Shown: piece after piece, positions 51,853 to 60,343 of the stretch
Layout of the letters: each line of letters starts with the position of its first letter
How positions within the stretch are numbered: the first letter of the stretch is position 1
From: Burkholderia sp. 8Y
GTDB lineage: Bacteria; Pseudomonadota; Gammaproteobacteria; Burkholderiales; Burkholderiaceae
Assembly (NCBI RefSeq): GCF_902506145.1
Contig: NZ_LR733520.1
Coordinates: forward strand, 2,815,044-2,879,043
Direction of reading: 5' to 3'
DNA: 64,000 nt
Notes under the pieces: model-generated
Databases searched by the model: none
What the model was told of the DNA's origin: nothing
The model's input: only the letters and a program-made list of their open reading frames with translations
Position numbers and translations under genes: made by a program

Positions 51853-52629
51853 ATGTCTGAACAAACGTCGCTGAAATCGAAGAATGATCAGGTGCAGGAG
51901 CTGCGCCAAATGGGCTTCGTCATCGTGAAGGGGCTCGTGTCCGATGCGCGCTGCGACGCGTGGCGCGAAGTCGCCCAGCGGCAACTGGCCGAAGCCGCCG
52001 CGCCAGTCGAATACGAAGCGGACCTGAAGTATCCCGGCGCGCCGGAATCGAAGCACGCGCCCGGCGGACACACGGTGCGGCGGCTTCTGGATGCGTACGG
52101 GCGCCATCCGCTGTTCGCGGAGTTCGCGACATCGCCCGAAGTGCGCGGCTGGATGGAGCTGTATTTCGGCGAGACGCCGTATCTATCGCGCGCGCATCAC
52201 AACTGCGTGATGACCAAGCACCCGGCGTACGGCAGCCTGACCGGGTGGCATCGCGATGTACGTTACTGGGCGTTCGAGCGCGACGATCTGGTTTCCGCGT
52301 GGGTGGCGCTCGGCGACGAAACCGTCGGGAACGGTGCGCTGTGGTTCGTGCCGCGATCGCACAAGCTGGCGTTCACGTCGGATCGGTTCGACGAAGCGAA
52401 GTTCTTCCGCGCCGATTTGCCGGAAAACACGGCGCTCATTCACACGGCGGTCTCGCCTGCGCTCACGAAAGGCGATGTCGTGTTCTTCCACTGCAACACG
52501 CTGCATTCCGCAGGCAAGAATCTCACGGATCAGGTGAAATTTTCGCTGGTCTACACGTATCGCGGCGCGAGCAACGCGGCGTTGCCGGGCACGCGTTCGG
52601 CGTCGAAGCCGGAAGTCGCGCTCGTCTAA
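51853..52629 (+). CDS. Phytanoyl-CoA dioxygenase (PhyH) family protein
   Basis: A 258-aa Fe(II)/2-oxoglutarate oxygenase. It has the metal ligands H-x-D in LTGWHRDVRYWAF and a distal His near FHCNTLHSAGKN, with a nearby Lys/Arg for 2-oxoglutarate. Members hydroxylate small molecules (phytanoyl-CoA, ectoine, natural products). No pathway neighbours give the substrate. It is convergent with DUF3185 (4-bp gap). Confidence 0.9.
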   Translation: MSEQTSLKSKNDQVQELRQMGFVIVKGLVSDARCDAWREVAQRQLAEAAAPVEYEADLKYPGAPESKHAPGGHTVRRLLDAYGRHPLFAEFATSPEVRGWMELYFGETPYLSRAHHNCVMTKHPAYGSLTGWHRDVRYWAFERDDLVSAWVALGDETVGNGALWFVPRSHKLAFTSDRFDEAKFFRADLPENTALIHTAVSPALTKGDVVFFHCNTLHSAGKNLTDQVKFSLVYTYRGASNAALPGTRSASKPEVALV

Positions 52630-52633
52630 GCCT

Positions 52634-52837
52634 TCAGCGTTTGGAAGGCAGCGCGAGCCCGATCAGTCCGGCAAGCGACGCGACGATACCGCCCGCGATC
52701 AGCCAGATCGTCTTGTTCGTCGGCGAGCCCGTGAAAAAGCGCGAGACGTCGTTGCTGAGCGAGTGAAACGACTGTCCGCCGAAGTACAAGAGCACGATGC
52801 CGCCGACGAGCAGGGCAAGGGAAACCGCTCGGGTCAT
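52634..52837 (-). CDS. DUF3185 family small membrane protein
   Basis: A 67-aa protein with two transmembrane helices (about 4-22 and 43-64) separated by a loop QSFHSLSNDVSRFFTGSPTN, the hallmark of DUF3185. GAGGAC precedes the ATG. Often found in stress-related contexts; the function is unknown. It follows mscS on the same strand at 65 bp and may be cotranscribed. Confidence 0.88.
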   Translation of the reverse strand: MTRAVSLALLVGGIVLLYFGGQSFHSLSNDVSRFFTGSPTNKTIWLIAGGIVASLAGLIGLALPSKR

Positions 52838-52902
52838 GAAGTGTCCTCGCTGATTCTGAGATAGGGCGCGCCAGCTTACAAGGCACGCGGCGGGGCGTCC
52901 AG

Positions 52903-53706
52903 TCAGGCCGGATTCGCAGCGACGGGCACGCGCGTGAGCGGCTGAATCTGACGCAGCAAGTCGGCTTGCACGCCCGGATGGTCGCTCGCGCGCGTCCACA
53001 CGCCCACGTTGAATTTCACGCCGGTATCGGTGTAATCGGTGACGGCGATCCACGGCGCCGACGCGCCGTCCTGAACGATGCGCGCATCGCCCGTGACGAG
53101 CTTGCGCAGTTCGCCGAGCACGCGCTCGACGTCCTGACCATGCTGCACGAGGAAGTTCAGCACCACGCGCCGCTGTTCGTTGGCGCTGAAATTCGTTACC
53201 GGATTCGCCCAGATGATGCTGTTCGGCACGTACATGACGACGCCGTCGGCCTTCGTGAGACGCGTCGTGAAGAGTCCGATCTCGTTGACCGTGCCCGCCG
53301 TCACGCCGATTCCCTCGATGTAATCGCCCACGCGAAACGGCCGCAGCAGCAGCAACATCAACCCGGCCGCGATGTTCTGAAGCGTGCCTTGCAGCGCCAG
53401 TCCGATGGCGAGGCCCGCCGCGCCCAGTACGGTGAGGATGCTCGCCGCCGCGATGCCGAACTTGCCGAGCGCGGCGACGATGGCGACCACGCGGATCGCC
53501 CACATCGCGAGACTGGCGAGCACCGGCGTCAGCGTGGCATCGACGTTGGTGCGGTTGAGCGCACGCCGCAGCGCGTTCGCGACGATGTTCGAAATCCACC
53601 AGCCGACGGCGAGAATCAGAATGGCCATCAGAATATTGACGCCGTACGTCAGCCCGAGCGTGAGCATGAAGTCGTAAGCGGGGCGCAATTTGTCGATTGA
53701 ATTCAT
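52903..53706 (-). CDS. mscS: Small-conductance mechanosensitive channel MscS
   Basis: A 267-aa channel with three transmembrane helices (about 18-40, 60-80 and 87-115). The pore helix TM3 and adjacent sequence contain GAAGLAIGLALQGTLQNIAAG, then the beta domain RPFRVGDYIEGIG and PNSIIWANPVTNFS. It opens on hypo-osmotic shock to release solutes. Divergent from the aldo/keto reductase gene. Confidence 0.94.
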   Translation of the reverse strand: MNSIDKLRPAYDFMLTLGLTYGVNILMAILILAVGWWISNIVANALRRALNRTNVDATLTPVLASLAMWAIRVVAIVAALGKFGIAAASILTVLGAAGLAIGLALQGTLQNIAAGLMLLLLRPFRVGDYIEGIGVTAGTVNEIGLFTTRLTKADGVVMYVPNSIIWANPVTNFSANEQRRVVLNFLVQHGQDVERVLGELRKLVTGDARIVQDGASAPWIAVTDYTDTGVKFNVGVWTRASDHPGVQADLLRQIQPLTRVPVAANPA

Positions 53707-53919
53707 GGGCGTGCTCCTTTTGCGAAATGTGCGTTGACCAGGCGGCGCGCTCCGTGCTCCCGCATATCGGGACGCGCATGCACCGCGCTCGCGCCGTCGC
53801 CGATTGGCTTACCATTGTCGGCTTTGGTCGATTCGCGAGCTTAATGCAGCGGCGCGCATCCACCGGCTTCACGCTTGTCAAAGTTAGTCCAAAACCGCCA
53901 CTCGCAAAGGAAAACCGTC

Positions 53920-54966
53920 ATGGCTTACGAAGCAGCATCCGAGCGTTACTCCTCGCAGATGCAATACCGCACGTGCGGCAAGAGCGGGCTCAAACTGCCG
54001 GCGTTGTCGCTCGGCCTCTGGCATAACTTCGGCGATACGACGCCCATTTCGACGCAGCGCGACATTCTGCGCACCGCGTTCGATCTCGGCGTCACGCACT
54101 TCGATCTGGCGAACAACTACGGGCCGCCGTACGGCAGCGCGGAGACCAACTTCGGCCGTCTCTTCAAGGACGACTTCAAGCCGTATCGCGACGAACTGCT
54201 GATCTCGACGAAAGCCGGCTGGGACATGTGGCCGGGTCCGTACGGGCAGGGCGGCGGTTCGCGCAAGTACGTGCTGGCGAGCCTGGATCAGAGCCTGAAG
54301 CGGATGGGGCTGGATTACGTCGATATTTTCTACTCGCATCGCTTCGATGCCGATACGCCGCTCGAAGAGACCGCCGGCGCGCTCGCGACCGCCGTGCATT
54401 CGGGCAAGGCGCTGTATGTCGGCATCTCCTCGTATTCGGCGGCCAAGACGCGCGAAATGGCGAAGCTGCTCGCCGAGCACAAGGTGCCGCTCTTAATCCA
54501 TCAGCCGTCGTACAACATGCTGAATCGCTGGATCGAAGAAGAACTGCTGGATACGCTCGACGACATCGGCGCGGGCAGCATTGCGTTCACGCCGCTCGCG
54601 CAAGGCTTGCTCACGAGCAAGTACCTGAACGGCGTGCCGCAGGATGCGCGCGTCAACAAGCCGGGCGGCGGATCGCTCAAGCAGGAGCACTTGAGCCAGG
54701 AGAATCTGGACCACGTGCGCAAGCTGAACGAACTGGCCCAGCGGCGCGGCCAGAGCCTCGCGCAGATGGCGCTGTCATGGGCGCTGCGCGGCGGGCGCGT
54801 GACTTCCGTGCTAATCGGCGCGAGCCGCGCGGAGCAAGTCACCGAAAACGTCGGCGCGTTGAGCAATCTGGAGTTCAGTGCCGACGAGCTCGCCGAAATC
54901 GACAAGTTCGCGCAGGAAGGCGGCATCAACCTGTGGGAGAAGCCGTCGACGGATCAGCGCATCTGA
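53920..54966 (+). CDS. Aldo/keto reductase (YghZ-like, glyceraldehyde 3-phosphate reductase type)
   Basis: A 348-aa TIM-barrel NADPH oxidoreductase. The AKR motifs are present: FDLANNYGPPYGSAE (catalytic Tyr), LISTKAGWDMWPGPYG (catalytic Lys), the substrate loop DYVDIFYSHRFD, and the nucleotide-binding VLIGASRAEQVTENV. Close to E. coli YghZ, which reduces L-glyceraldehyde 3-phosphate and methylglyoxal. ATG 53920 follows AAGGA. Confidence 0.92.
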   Translation: MAYEAASERYSSQMQYRTCGKSGLKLPALSLGLWHNFGDTTPISTQRDILRTAFDLGVTHFDLANNYGPPYGSAETNFGRLFKDDFKPYRDELLISTKAGWDMWPGPYGQGGGSRKYVLASLDQSLKRMGLDYVDIFYSHRFDADTPLEETAGALATAVHSGKALYVGISSYSAAKTREMAKLLAEHKVPLLIHQPSYNMLNRWIEEELLDTLDDIGAGSIAFTPLAQGLLTSKYLNGVPQDARVNKPGGGSLKQEHLSQENLDHVRKLNELAQRRGQSLAQMALSWALRGGRVTSVLIGASRAEQVTENVGALSNLEFSADELAEIDKFAQEGGINLWEKPSTDQRI

Positions 54967-55343
54967 AGCGCCACGCGCGCGCTGCGCCGCCTTCCGGCAG
55001 AAGGGTAATTCGGAAGGCGCGCGGCTTCGGTTGCTATCATGCAGGCGCGCGGTTCATTCGCTGCTCACCGGCAGCGAACTCGATTTTGCGGCGCGTGGCG
55101 GATCGTCACGCGCTGCTGGCGATCCGGCCCGACGACGCCCGGCGGCTATCGAGTTAGAATAGCCGATTGCGCCCATGCAACGCCCGGCTCCATGAATGCC
55201 GACGCGGGACTGCCGCATACACGCCGCATCTGGCCGAAAACTCGGAAAAACGCAGTTCACCGATCCTTTCGCGCGGCGTCGAGCGGTCCGCGTTGCGGCG
55301 TCGAGCCCGTGAGCGTCACCGTTTTCGCATAGTCCAAGAAGCC
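54967..55343. other. Intergenic region upstream of fpr
   Basis: 377 bp without a supported gene. TAGAAT at 55155-55160 could be a -10 for fpr, without a convincing -35. No tRNA-like cloverleaf found. Confidence 0.4.
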
Positions 55344-56114
55344 ATGAGCAACCTCAACTCTCAAACCGTTCTGAGCGTCCACCACTGGACCGACACGCTT
55401 TTCAGTTTCACCTGCACTCGCGACGCCTCGTTCCGCTTTGAGAACGGCCAGTTCACGATGGTGGGCCTCGAAGTCGACGGCAAGCCGCTCCTGCGCGCCT
55501 ACAGCCTCGCGAGCGCGAACTACGAAGAGCATCTCGAATTCCTGAGCATCAAGGTGCCGGACGGCCCGCTCACCTCGCGCCTCCAGCATTTGAAAGTGGG
55601 CGATTCCGTGCTGATCGGCAAGAAGCCGACCGGCACGCTCGTCGCGGACAACCTGCTGCCGGGCAAGACGCTGTGGCTGCTCTCCACGGGCACGGGCCTC
55701 GCGCCGTTCATGTCGATCATCAAAGATCCGGACGTCTACGACCGCTACGAGAAGATCGTGCTGACGCACACGTGCCGTTTCGTCGATGAACTCGCGTACA
55801 AGGACTTCATCACCGAACATCTGCCGGCGCACGAGCACATCGGCGAAATCGTGTCGGAGAAGCTCGTCTATTACCCGACCGTCACGCGCGAAGAATTCGC
55901 AAACCGCGGCCGCATTACGGATCTGATCGAAACGAAGAAGCTGTTCGCGGACCTGTCCGTGGAGCCGTTTTCGATCGAAAACGACCGCGTGATGCTGTGC
56001 GGCAGCCCGCACATGCTGCGCGACACGCGTCAGTTGCTCGATTCCCTGGGGTTCCAGGAAGGCAGCAACAACCATCCGGGACATTACGTCGTGGAGAAGG
56101 CGTTCGTCGGCTGA
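55344..56114 (+). CDS. fpr: Ferredoxin-NADP+ reductase
   Basis: A 256-aa flavoenzyme moving electrons between NADPH and ferredoxin/flavodoxin. FAD-binding RAYSLASANYEEHLEFLSIKV, KPTGTL, NADP-binding STGTGLAPFMSII, and MLCGSPHMLRDT. It ends VVEKAFVG, as in the bacterial Fpr class with an extra C-terminal residue after the aromatic/Val. ATG 55344 gives the family start. Confidence 0.95.
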   Translation: MSNLNSQTVLSVHHWTDTLFSFTCTRDASFRFENGQFTMVGLEVDGKPLLRAYSLASANYEEHLEFLSIKVPDGPLTSRLQHLKVGDSVLIGKKPTGTLVADNLLPGKTLWLLSTGTGLAPFMSIIKDPDVYDRYEKIVLTHTCRFVDELAYKDFITEHLPAHEHIGEIVSEKLVYYPTVTREEFANRGRITDLIETKKLFADLSVEPFSIENDRVMLCGSPHMLRDTRQLLDSLGFQEGSNNHPGHYVVEKAFVG

Positions 56115-56141
56115 TTGTCGGCCACGCGTCGTCGCAAGAAA

Positions 56142-56169
56142 AGCCGGGGCATTCGCTCCGGTTTTTTTT
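56142..56169 (+). terminator. Terminator of fpr
   Basis: 7-bp stem CCGGGGC-attc-GCTCCGG (one G-T pair) followed by 8 T, 30 bp after the stop. Confidence 0.85.
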
Positions 56170-56287
56170 CGCCTGCGCGCGGGCCGCTTGTTACATTCGG
56201 CGGAGGCGTTCTGCTTGCGCACTTGGCGCGCTACTGTTGTCAACCCACATGAAGTTCGCGCGCCGAAGCCTTGCCAGCCATGGATTT

Positions 56288-56308
56288 ATCATATTTTTGA
56301 GATATGAT
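56288..56308. promoter_or_regulatory. AT-rich dyad upstream of NarL-type kinase gene
   Basis: Perfect 7-bp inverted repeat ATCATAT-N7-ATATGAT in the 323-bp region before the kinase gene (56115-56437), in otherwise GC-rich DNA. It is a possible operator. The remaining intergenic sequence shows no gene. Confidence 0.45.
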
Positions 56309-56437
56309 GCGATCACCCCGAGGCGATGCGCGAAACGTGCATCGTCCGTCTTCGATGTTACAGAGTGTAAATTGAGTTACGCCGACTCGTGATGCCGTCG
56401 AGGACGTAGCTCGACTTGCGCTCAAAGCGAGGAAAGA

Positions 56438-57283
56438 ATGAACCCGTCGGCTGTGATCGCGCTGGATGAGCGCGCACCGTCCCGCGCCACGCTGCGCGGC
56501 GTTTCGTCACCGACGCCGGACGCATCCGGCTCACCGTTCTCCGCTCTGATCGACGCGAAGCTGGAAGGCGACCGCGAAACTCACCGCCTGCGTGCCCGAC
56601 TTCGCGATCTCGCCGCGCAAGTCTGCCAGGCCGATGAACGCGCCCGCCGCAGCCTCGCTGGCGATCTGCACGACGAAGCCGGCGCTATCCTTACTGCCGC
56701 CAACCTCACGATAGCACGCGCAGAATTCCTGCTTCCCGCCAATGCTTCCGCCGCCTGCGCCGACGCACTGCGTCAGGCGCGCGAGTGTCTGGCCGAAGTC
56801 GCCGAGACGAGTCACCGCATCGTGGAAGGGCTGCACGCGCCCGCCCTCGACGACGGATTGGCCGCCGCGCTCGCCGAATGGCTCGCGAGCTTCGGCGCAC
56901 GCGCTGGGCTCGCCATCAATTTATCTTGTTCGGTTGAAATTTACGCGCAACGGCTGCCGCAGGGCATCGCGGTGGCGCTCTTTCGCATCGCGCAGGAATC
57001 GCTCGGCAACGTCGCGCGGCACGCGCACGCGACGCGCGCAAATGTGACACTGGCAGCGGACGACGATGCGCTGACGCTTGTCGTGGAAGACGATGGCATC
57101 GGCATCACGCCGGCTGCTCGCCGCAAAGCCGGGCGCTTCGGGCTCGCCAGCATGCGGTCGCGCTGCGAGGCGTTCGGCGGCACGTTGCGCGTGGCCGCGT
57201 CGAAAACGGGCGGCACCTGCGTGCGCGCCCGCCTGCCGTGGACAGCCGCGCCGCGCCCCGCGCTGCGCGCGGTCAACGCTTGA
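56438..57283 (+). CDS. NarL-type (HPK7) sensor histidine kinase, soluble
   Basis: A 281-aa kinase without transmembrane segments or an obvious sensor domain. About 45 residues of low-complexity N terminus precede a coiled coil (about 40-70) and the HisKA_3 H-box RRSLAGDLHDEAG with H78. The HATPase_c domain (about 175-270) has QESLGNVARHAHA and EDDGIGITP. Followed within 7 bp by its response regulator. With no sensor, the input must come from a cytoplasmic partner or the coiled coil. Confidence 0.9.
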   Translation: MNPSAVIALDERAPSRATLRGVSSPTPDASGSPFSALIDAKLEGDRETHRLRARLRDLAAQVCQADERARRSLAGDLHDEAGAILTAANLTIARAEFLLPANASAACADALRQARECLAEVAETSHRIVEGLHAPALDDGLAAALAEWLASFGARAGLAINLSCSVEIYAQRLPQGIAVALFRIAQESLGNVARHAHATRANVTLAADDDALTLVVEDDGIGITPAARRKAGRFGLASMRSRCEAFGGTLRVAASKTGGTCVRARLPWTAAPRPALRAVNA

Positions 57284-57290
57284 GCGCGTC

Positions 57291-57947
57291 ATGACGCTCA
57301 AGATTCTTCTCGCCGACGATCACGCCATCGTGCGCCGTGGCGTCGCGCAATTGCTGCTGGAGCGCGGCGTCGCGTCGGAACTCAGCGAAGCGGACACGGG
57401 CGCGCAGGCTTTGGCGCTCGCCGGGCGAGCCGCATTCGACGCCGTGCTGCTCGATATCTCGCTACCGGACATCAACGGACTCGACGTGCTCAAGCGCCTG
57501 AAGCGCGACACGCCGCGTCTGCCGGTTCTGATGTTCTCGATGTATCGCGAGGATCAATACGCGGTGCGGGCGCTGAAGGCGGGCGCGTCGGGGTATCTGT
57601 CCAAAACGGCCGACCCGGCAGTGATGATCCGCGCGGTTCAGCAGGTCGCCGCCGGCCGCAAATACGTCAGCCCGGAAATGGCGGAGGCGCTCGCGACGTA
57701 CGTCTCGCTGGACAGCGAACGCAAGCCGCACGAGAACCTGTCCGACCGCGAATTCCAGACGCTCTGCATGCTCGCGTCCGGCAAGCGGCTGACCGACATC
57801 GCCAATGCGCTGTCGTTGTCGGTCAAGACGGTCAGCGTGTATCGCACGCGCCTGCTCGACAAAATGAAGCTCGCCAACAACGCGGAACTGACGTTCTACG
57901 TCCTCAGCAACCGCCTCGTCGACATGAATCCGGCGATCGCGAGCTGA
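57291..57947 (+). CDS. NarL/LuxR-family response regulator
   Basis: A 218-aa regulator. Receiver domain with D9/D10, phospho-acceptor D55 (VLLDISLPD), and Lys in GYLSKTAD. The C-terminal LuxR helix-turn-helix reads LSDREFQTLCMLASGKRLTDIANALSLSVKTVSVYRTRLLDKM. The start is at 57291, 7 bp after the kinase stop. It may regulate the downstream permease. Confidence 0.94.
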   Translation: MTLKILLADDHAIVRRGVAQLLLERGVASELSEADTGAQALALAGRAAFDAVLLDISLPDINGLDVLKRLKRDTPRLPVLMFSMYREDQYAVRALKAGASGYLSKTADPAVMIRAVQQVAAGRKYVSPEMAEALATYVSLDSERKPHENLSDREFQTLCMLASGKRLTDIANALSLSVKTVSVYRTRLLDKMKLANNAELTFYVLSNRLVDMNPAIAS

Positions 57948-57953
57948 CATGTA

Positions 57954-57973
57954 TTTATCTCACACAAGATAAA
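57954..57973. promoter_or_regulatory. AT-rich dyad upstream of APC permease gene
   Basis: Perfect 7-bp inverted repeat TTTATCT-N6-AGATAAA 7 bp after the response regulator stop and ~100 bp before the permease gene. It shares ATTTATC...AGATA with the region around the dyad at 56288, with different spacing. Confidence 0.45.
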
Positions 57974-58075
57974 ATTTCGCCGATTGCCCAATCTGTGGGC
58001 ATTCCCGAAGTCTCCGATACAATCGCGGGTTTTCCCGCAGCAGGGCGCGCGAGCGCCGCATGGAGACTTATCGCA

Positions 58076-59518
58076 ATGTCGTTGTTCCGCAAGAAAAACA
58101 TCGAGCACATGCTGGCCGGCGCGCACAGCACGTCGCTTAAGAAAACGCTTGGCGCGCTGGATCTGACGTTCCTCGGCATCGGCGCGATCATCGGCACGGG
58201 TATTTTCGTGCTGACCGGCACGGGCGCCGTGCAGGCCGGGCCGGCGCTCATGGTGGCGTTCATCGTCGCGGCCATCGCCTGCTGCTTCGCGGCGCTCGCC
58301 TACGCGGAGTTTTCATCGACGATTCCGGTCGCCGGTTCCATCTACACCTATTCGTACGCGACGCTCGGCGAGCTGGCCGCGTGGATCATCGGCTGGGATC
58401 TGATGCTCGAATACGGGCTCGCGACGTCCGCCGTTTCCGTCGGATGGTCGGGGTATCTGCAATCGCTGCTATCGGGCTTCGGCATCGGCCTGCCGACGGT
58501 GCTCACCGCCGCGCCCGGCGCACTGCCTGGCCACGTGACGTACTTCAACCTGCCCGCATTCCTCGTGATGATGGTCATCACGTGGCTGCTGTCGATCGGC
58601 GTGAAGGAATCCACGCGCATCAACAACGTCATGGTCGCGATCAAAGTCACGGTCGTGCTGCTGGTGATCGCGGTCGGCGTGTTCCACGTCAAGCCGGCGA
58701 ACTGGCACCCGTTCATGCCGCAAGGCTGGTCCGGCGTGTTCGGCGCGGCGGCGGTGATGTTCTTCGCGTTCATCGGCTTCGATTCGGTGTCGTCGGCGGC
58801 CGAAGAAGTGAAGAATCCGAAGCGCGATCTGCCCATCGGGATCATTTCGTCGCTCGCGGTGTGCGCGGTGCTGTACGTGGCGGTGGCGGCGGTCGTGACG
58901 GGCATCGTGCCGGCGGCGCAGTTCGCGAACATCTCGCATCCGGTGTCGTATGCGCTGCAAGTGGCGGGTCAGAACTGGGTGGCCGGTTTCATCGACCTGG
59001 GCGCGGTGCTCGGCATGCTGACCGTGATTCTCGTCATGAGCTACGGCCAGACGCGCATCATCTACGCGATGTCGCGTGACGGACTGCTGCCCGCGAAGCT
59101 GTCGAGCGTGCATCCGCGTTACGCGACGCCGTTCTTCACGACGTGGCTCGTCGGCATTTTCTTCGGCCTGATCGGCGCGCTGGTGCCGCTCAACGTGCTG
59201 GCCGAACTGATCAACATCGGCACGCTCGCAGCGTTCTCGATGGTCTCCATCGCCGTGCTGATCCTGCGCCGCACGCATCCCGAACTGCCGCGCGCGTTCC
59301 GCTGCCCCGGCGTGCCGGTCGTGCCGATTCTCGCGGTGGCGTCGTGCCTCTTCCTGATGTTGAATCTGACGAAGACGACGTGGATCGCTTTCATCGTATG
59401 GCTCGTGATCGGGCTCGTGATTTACTTCGTCTACTCGCGCCGTCATTCCGCGCTGGGCCGCGTCGAGGCGCAGCCGGCGATCGCGAAGCCCGTCAAGCGC
59501 GAAACCGTGACGCACTGA
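58076..59518 (+). CDS. APC-family amino acid permease (cationic amino acid transporter type)
   Basis: A 480-aa, 12-13 helix transporter. The APC motif TFLGIGAIIGTGIFVLTG is at residues ~31-48; family sequence EYGLATSAVSVGWSGYL and FIGFDSVSSAAEEVKNPKRDLP are typical of the YfnA/CAT group. The substrate is probably a cationic or branched amino acid; not determined. GGAG precedes the ATG. A strong terminator follows. Confidence 0.93.
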   Translation: MSLFRKKNIEHMLAGAHSTSLKKTLGALDLTFLGIGAIIGTGIFVLTGTGAVQAGPALMVAFIVAAIACCFAALAYAEFSSTIPVAGSIYTYSYATLGELAAWIIGWDLMLEYGLATSAVSVGWSGYLQSLLSGFGIGLPTVLTAAPGALPGHVTYFNLPAFLVMMVITWLLSIGVKESTRINNVMVAIKVTVVLLVIAVGVFHVKPANWHPFMPQGWSGVFGAAAVMFFAFIGFDSVSSAAEEVKNPKRDLPIGIISSLAVCAVLYVAVAAVVTGIVPAAQFANISHPVSYALQVAGQNWVAGFIDLGAVLGMLTVILVMSYGQTRIIYAMSRDGLLPAKLSSVHPRYATPFFTTWLVGIFFGLIGALVPLNVLAELINIGTLAAFSMVSIAVLILRRTHPELPRAFRCPGVPVVPILAVASCLFLMLNLTKTTWIAFIVWLVIGLVIYFVYSRRHSALGRVEAQPAIAKPVKRETVTH

Positions 59519-59540
59519 CCGTTCGTATGATCGTTCGGCG

Positions 59541-59575
59541 AAAGCGCCGTCCCTCGGGGCGGCGCTTTTTTTTTT
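59541..59575 (+). terminator. Terminator of permease gene
   Basis: 8-bp stem AAGCGCCG/CGGCGCTT followed by a T-run of about 9, 25 bp after the stop. Confidence 0.88.
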
Positions 59576-59740
59576 CGCCCGGCGGCGCGCGCGGCACGGG
59601 CGTGCGCCTAATAGCGACGCCCGCTGATTTGTGCTTTACTCGCCGTACACATAACACGAATTCCCAGCCGGACGCGACGCGCGGGCAGGTAGAGACGTGG
59701 TGACATGCGTGGCCCGCGTGGTCGGAGTGACGTTAAGGCT

Positions 59741-59770
59741 GGTCCATCCCCTTGCAATCATGCAAGGACC
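59741..59770 (+). promoter_or_regulatory. Hairpin upstream of coxS-like gene
   Basis: GGTC (59741-59744)/GACC (59767-59770) encloses CTTGCA-atca-TGCAAG with a 6-nt bulge. There is no T-run. It lies 45-75 bp before the coxS start in the presumed leader or promoter and may be an operator or mRNA element. Confidence 0.4.
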
Positions 59771-59814
59771 GCGGTGAGGCGAGAAGCCCGCCCGCGGTCG
59801 ACAAGGAGACAGTA

Positions 59815-60291
59815 ATGACGCTCAGCATCAGCCTGACGGTCAACGGCAAACCCGTGACCGCGAAGGTCGAACCGCATGTCCTGCTCGTCCAGTTTCTCCG
59901 CGAAAACCTCGCGCTCACCGGCACGCACGTCGGCTGCGATACCGCGCAGTGCGGCGCGTGCACCGTTCATCTCGATGGCCGCGCGATCAAGTCGTGCAAC
60001 ATCCTCGCCGCGCAGGCCGACGGCATGAGCGTGACGACCATCGAAGGCGTGTCGAAAGACGGCCAGCTTCATCCGATGCAGGCGGCGTTCAAGGAATGCC
60101 ACGGCCTGCAATGCGGCTTCTGCACGCCGGGCATGGTCATGAGCGCGAGCGCGCTCGCCGCCGAATCGCCCGATCTCACCGAAGAAGAAGTCCGCGATCA
60201 ACTCGACGGCAATCTGTGCCGCTGCACGGGCTATCACAACATCGTGAAAGCGGTCCTCGAAGGCGCGCGGAACATGAAAGCGGACGCCTGA
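59815..60291 (+). CDS. coxS: CoxS-like [2Fe-2S] subunit of molybdenum hydroxylase
   Basis: A 158-aa iron-sulfur subunit. The plant-type cluster motif GCDTAQCGACTVHLDG and the second cluster GLQCGFCTPGM...NLCRCTGYHNIV are intact. AAGGAG lies 9 nt before the ATG. It transfers electrons from the Mo site to FAD in the CoxSLM-type complex. Confidence 0.93.
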   Translation: MTLSISLTVNGKPVTAKVEPHVLLVQFLRENLALTGTHVGCDTAQCGACTVHLDGRAIKSCNILAAQADGMSVTTIEGVSKDGQLHPMQAAFKECHGLQCGFCTPGMVMSASALAAESPDLTEEEVRDQLDGNLCRCTGYHNIVKAVLEGARNMKADA

Positions 60292-60343
60292 CTTCCCATT
60301 TCCCTCTTCGACACCCCGAATCGCGCCTATCACGGAGACCGCG

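Noticed and set aside
54967..55343. Possible tRNA or RNA gene in the gap before fpr
   Set aside because: No TΨC (GGTTCRANTCC) or anticodon-arm pattern was found; only a weak -10 candidate.
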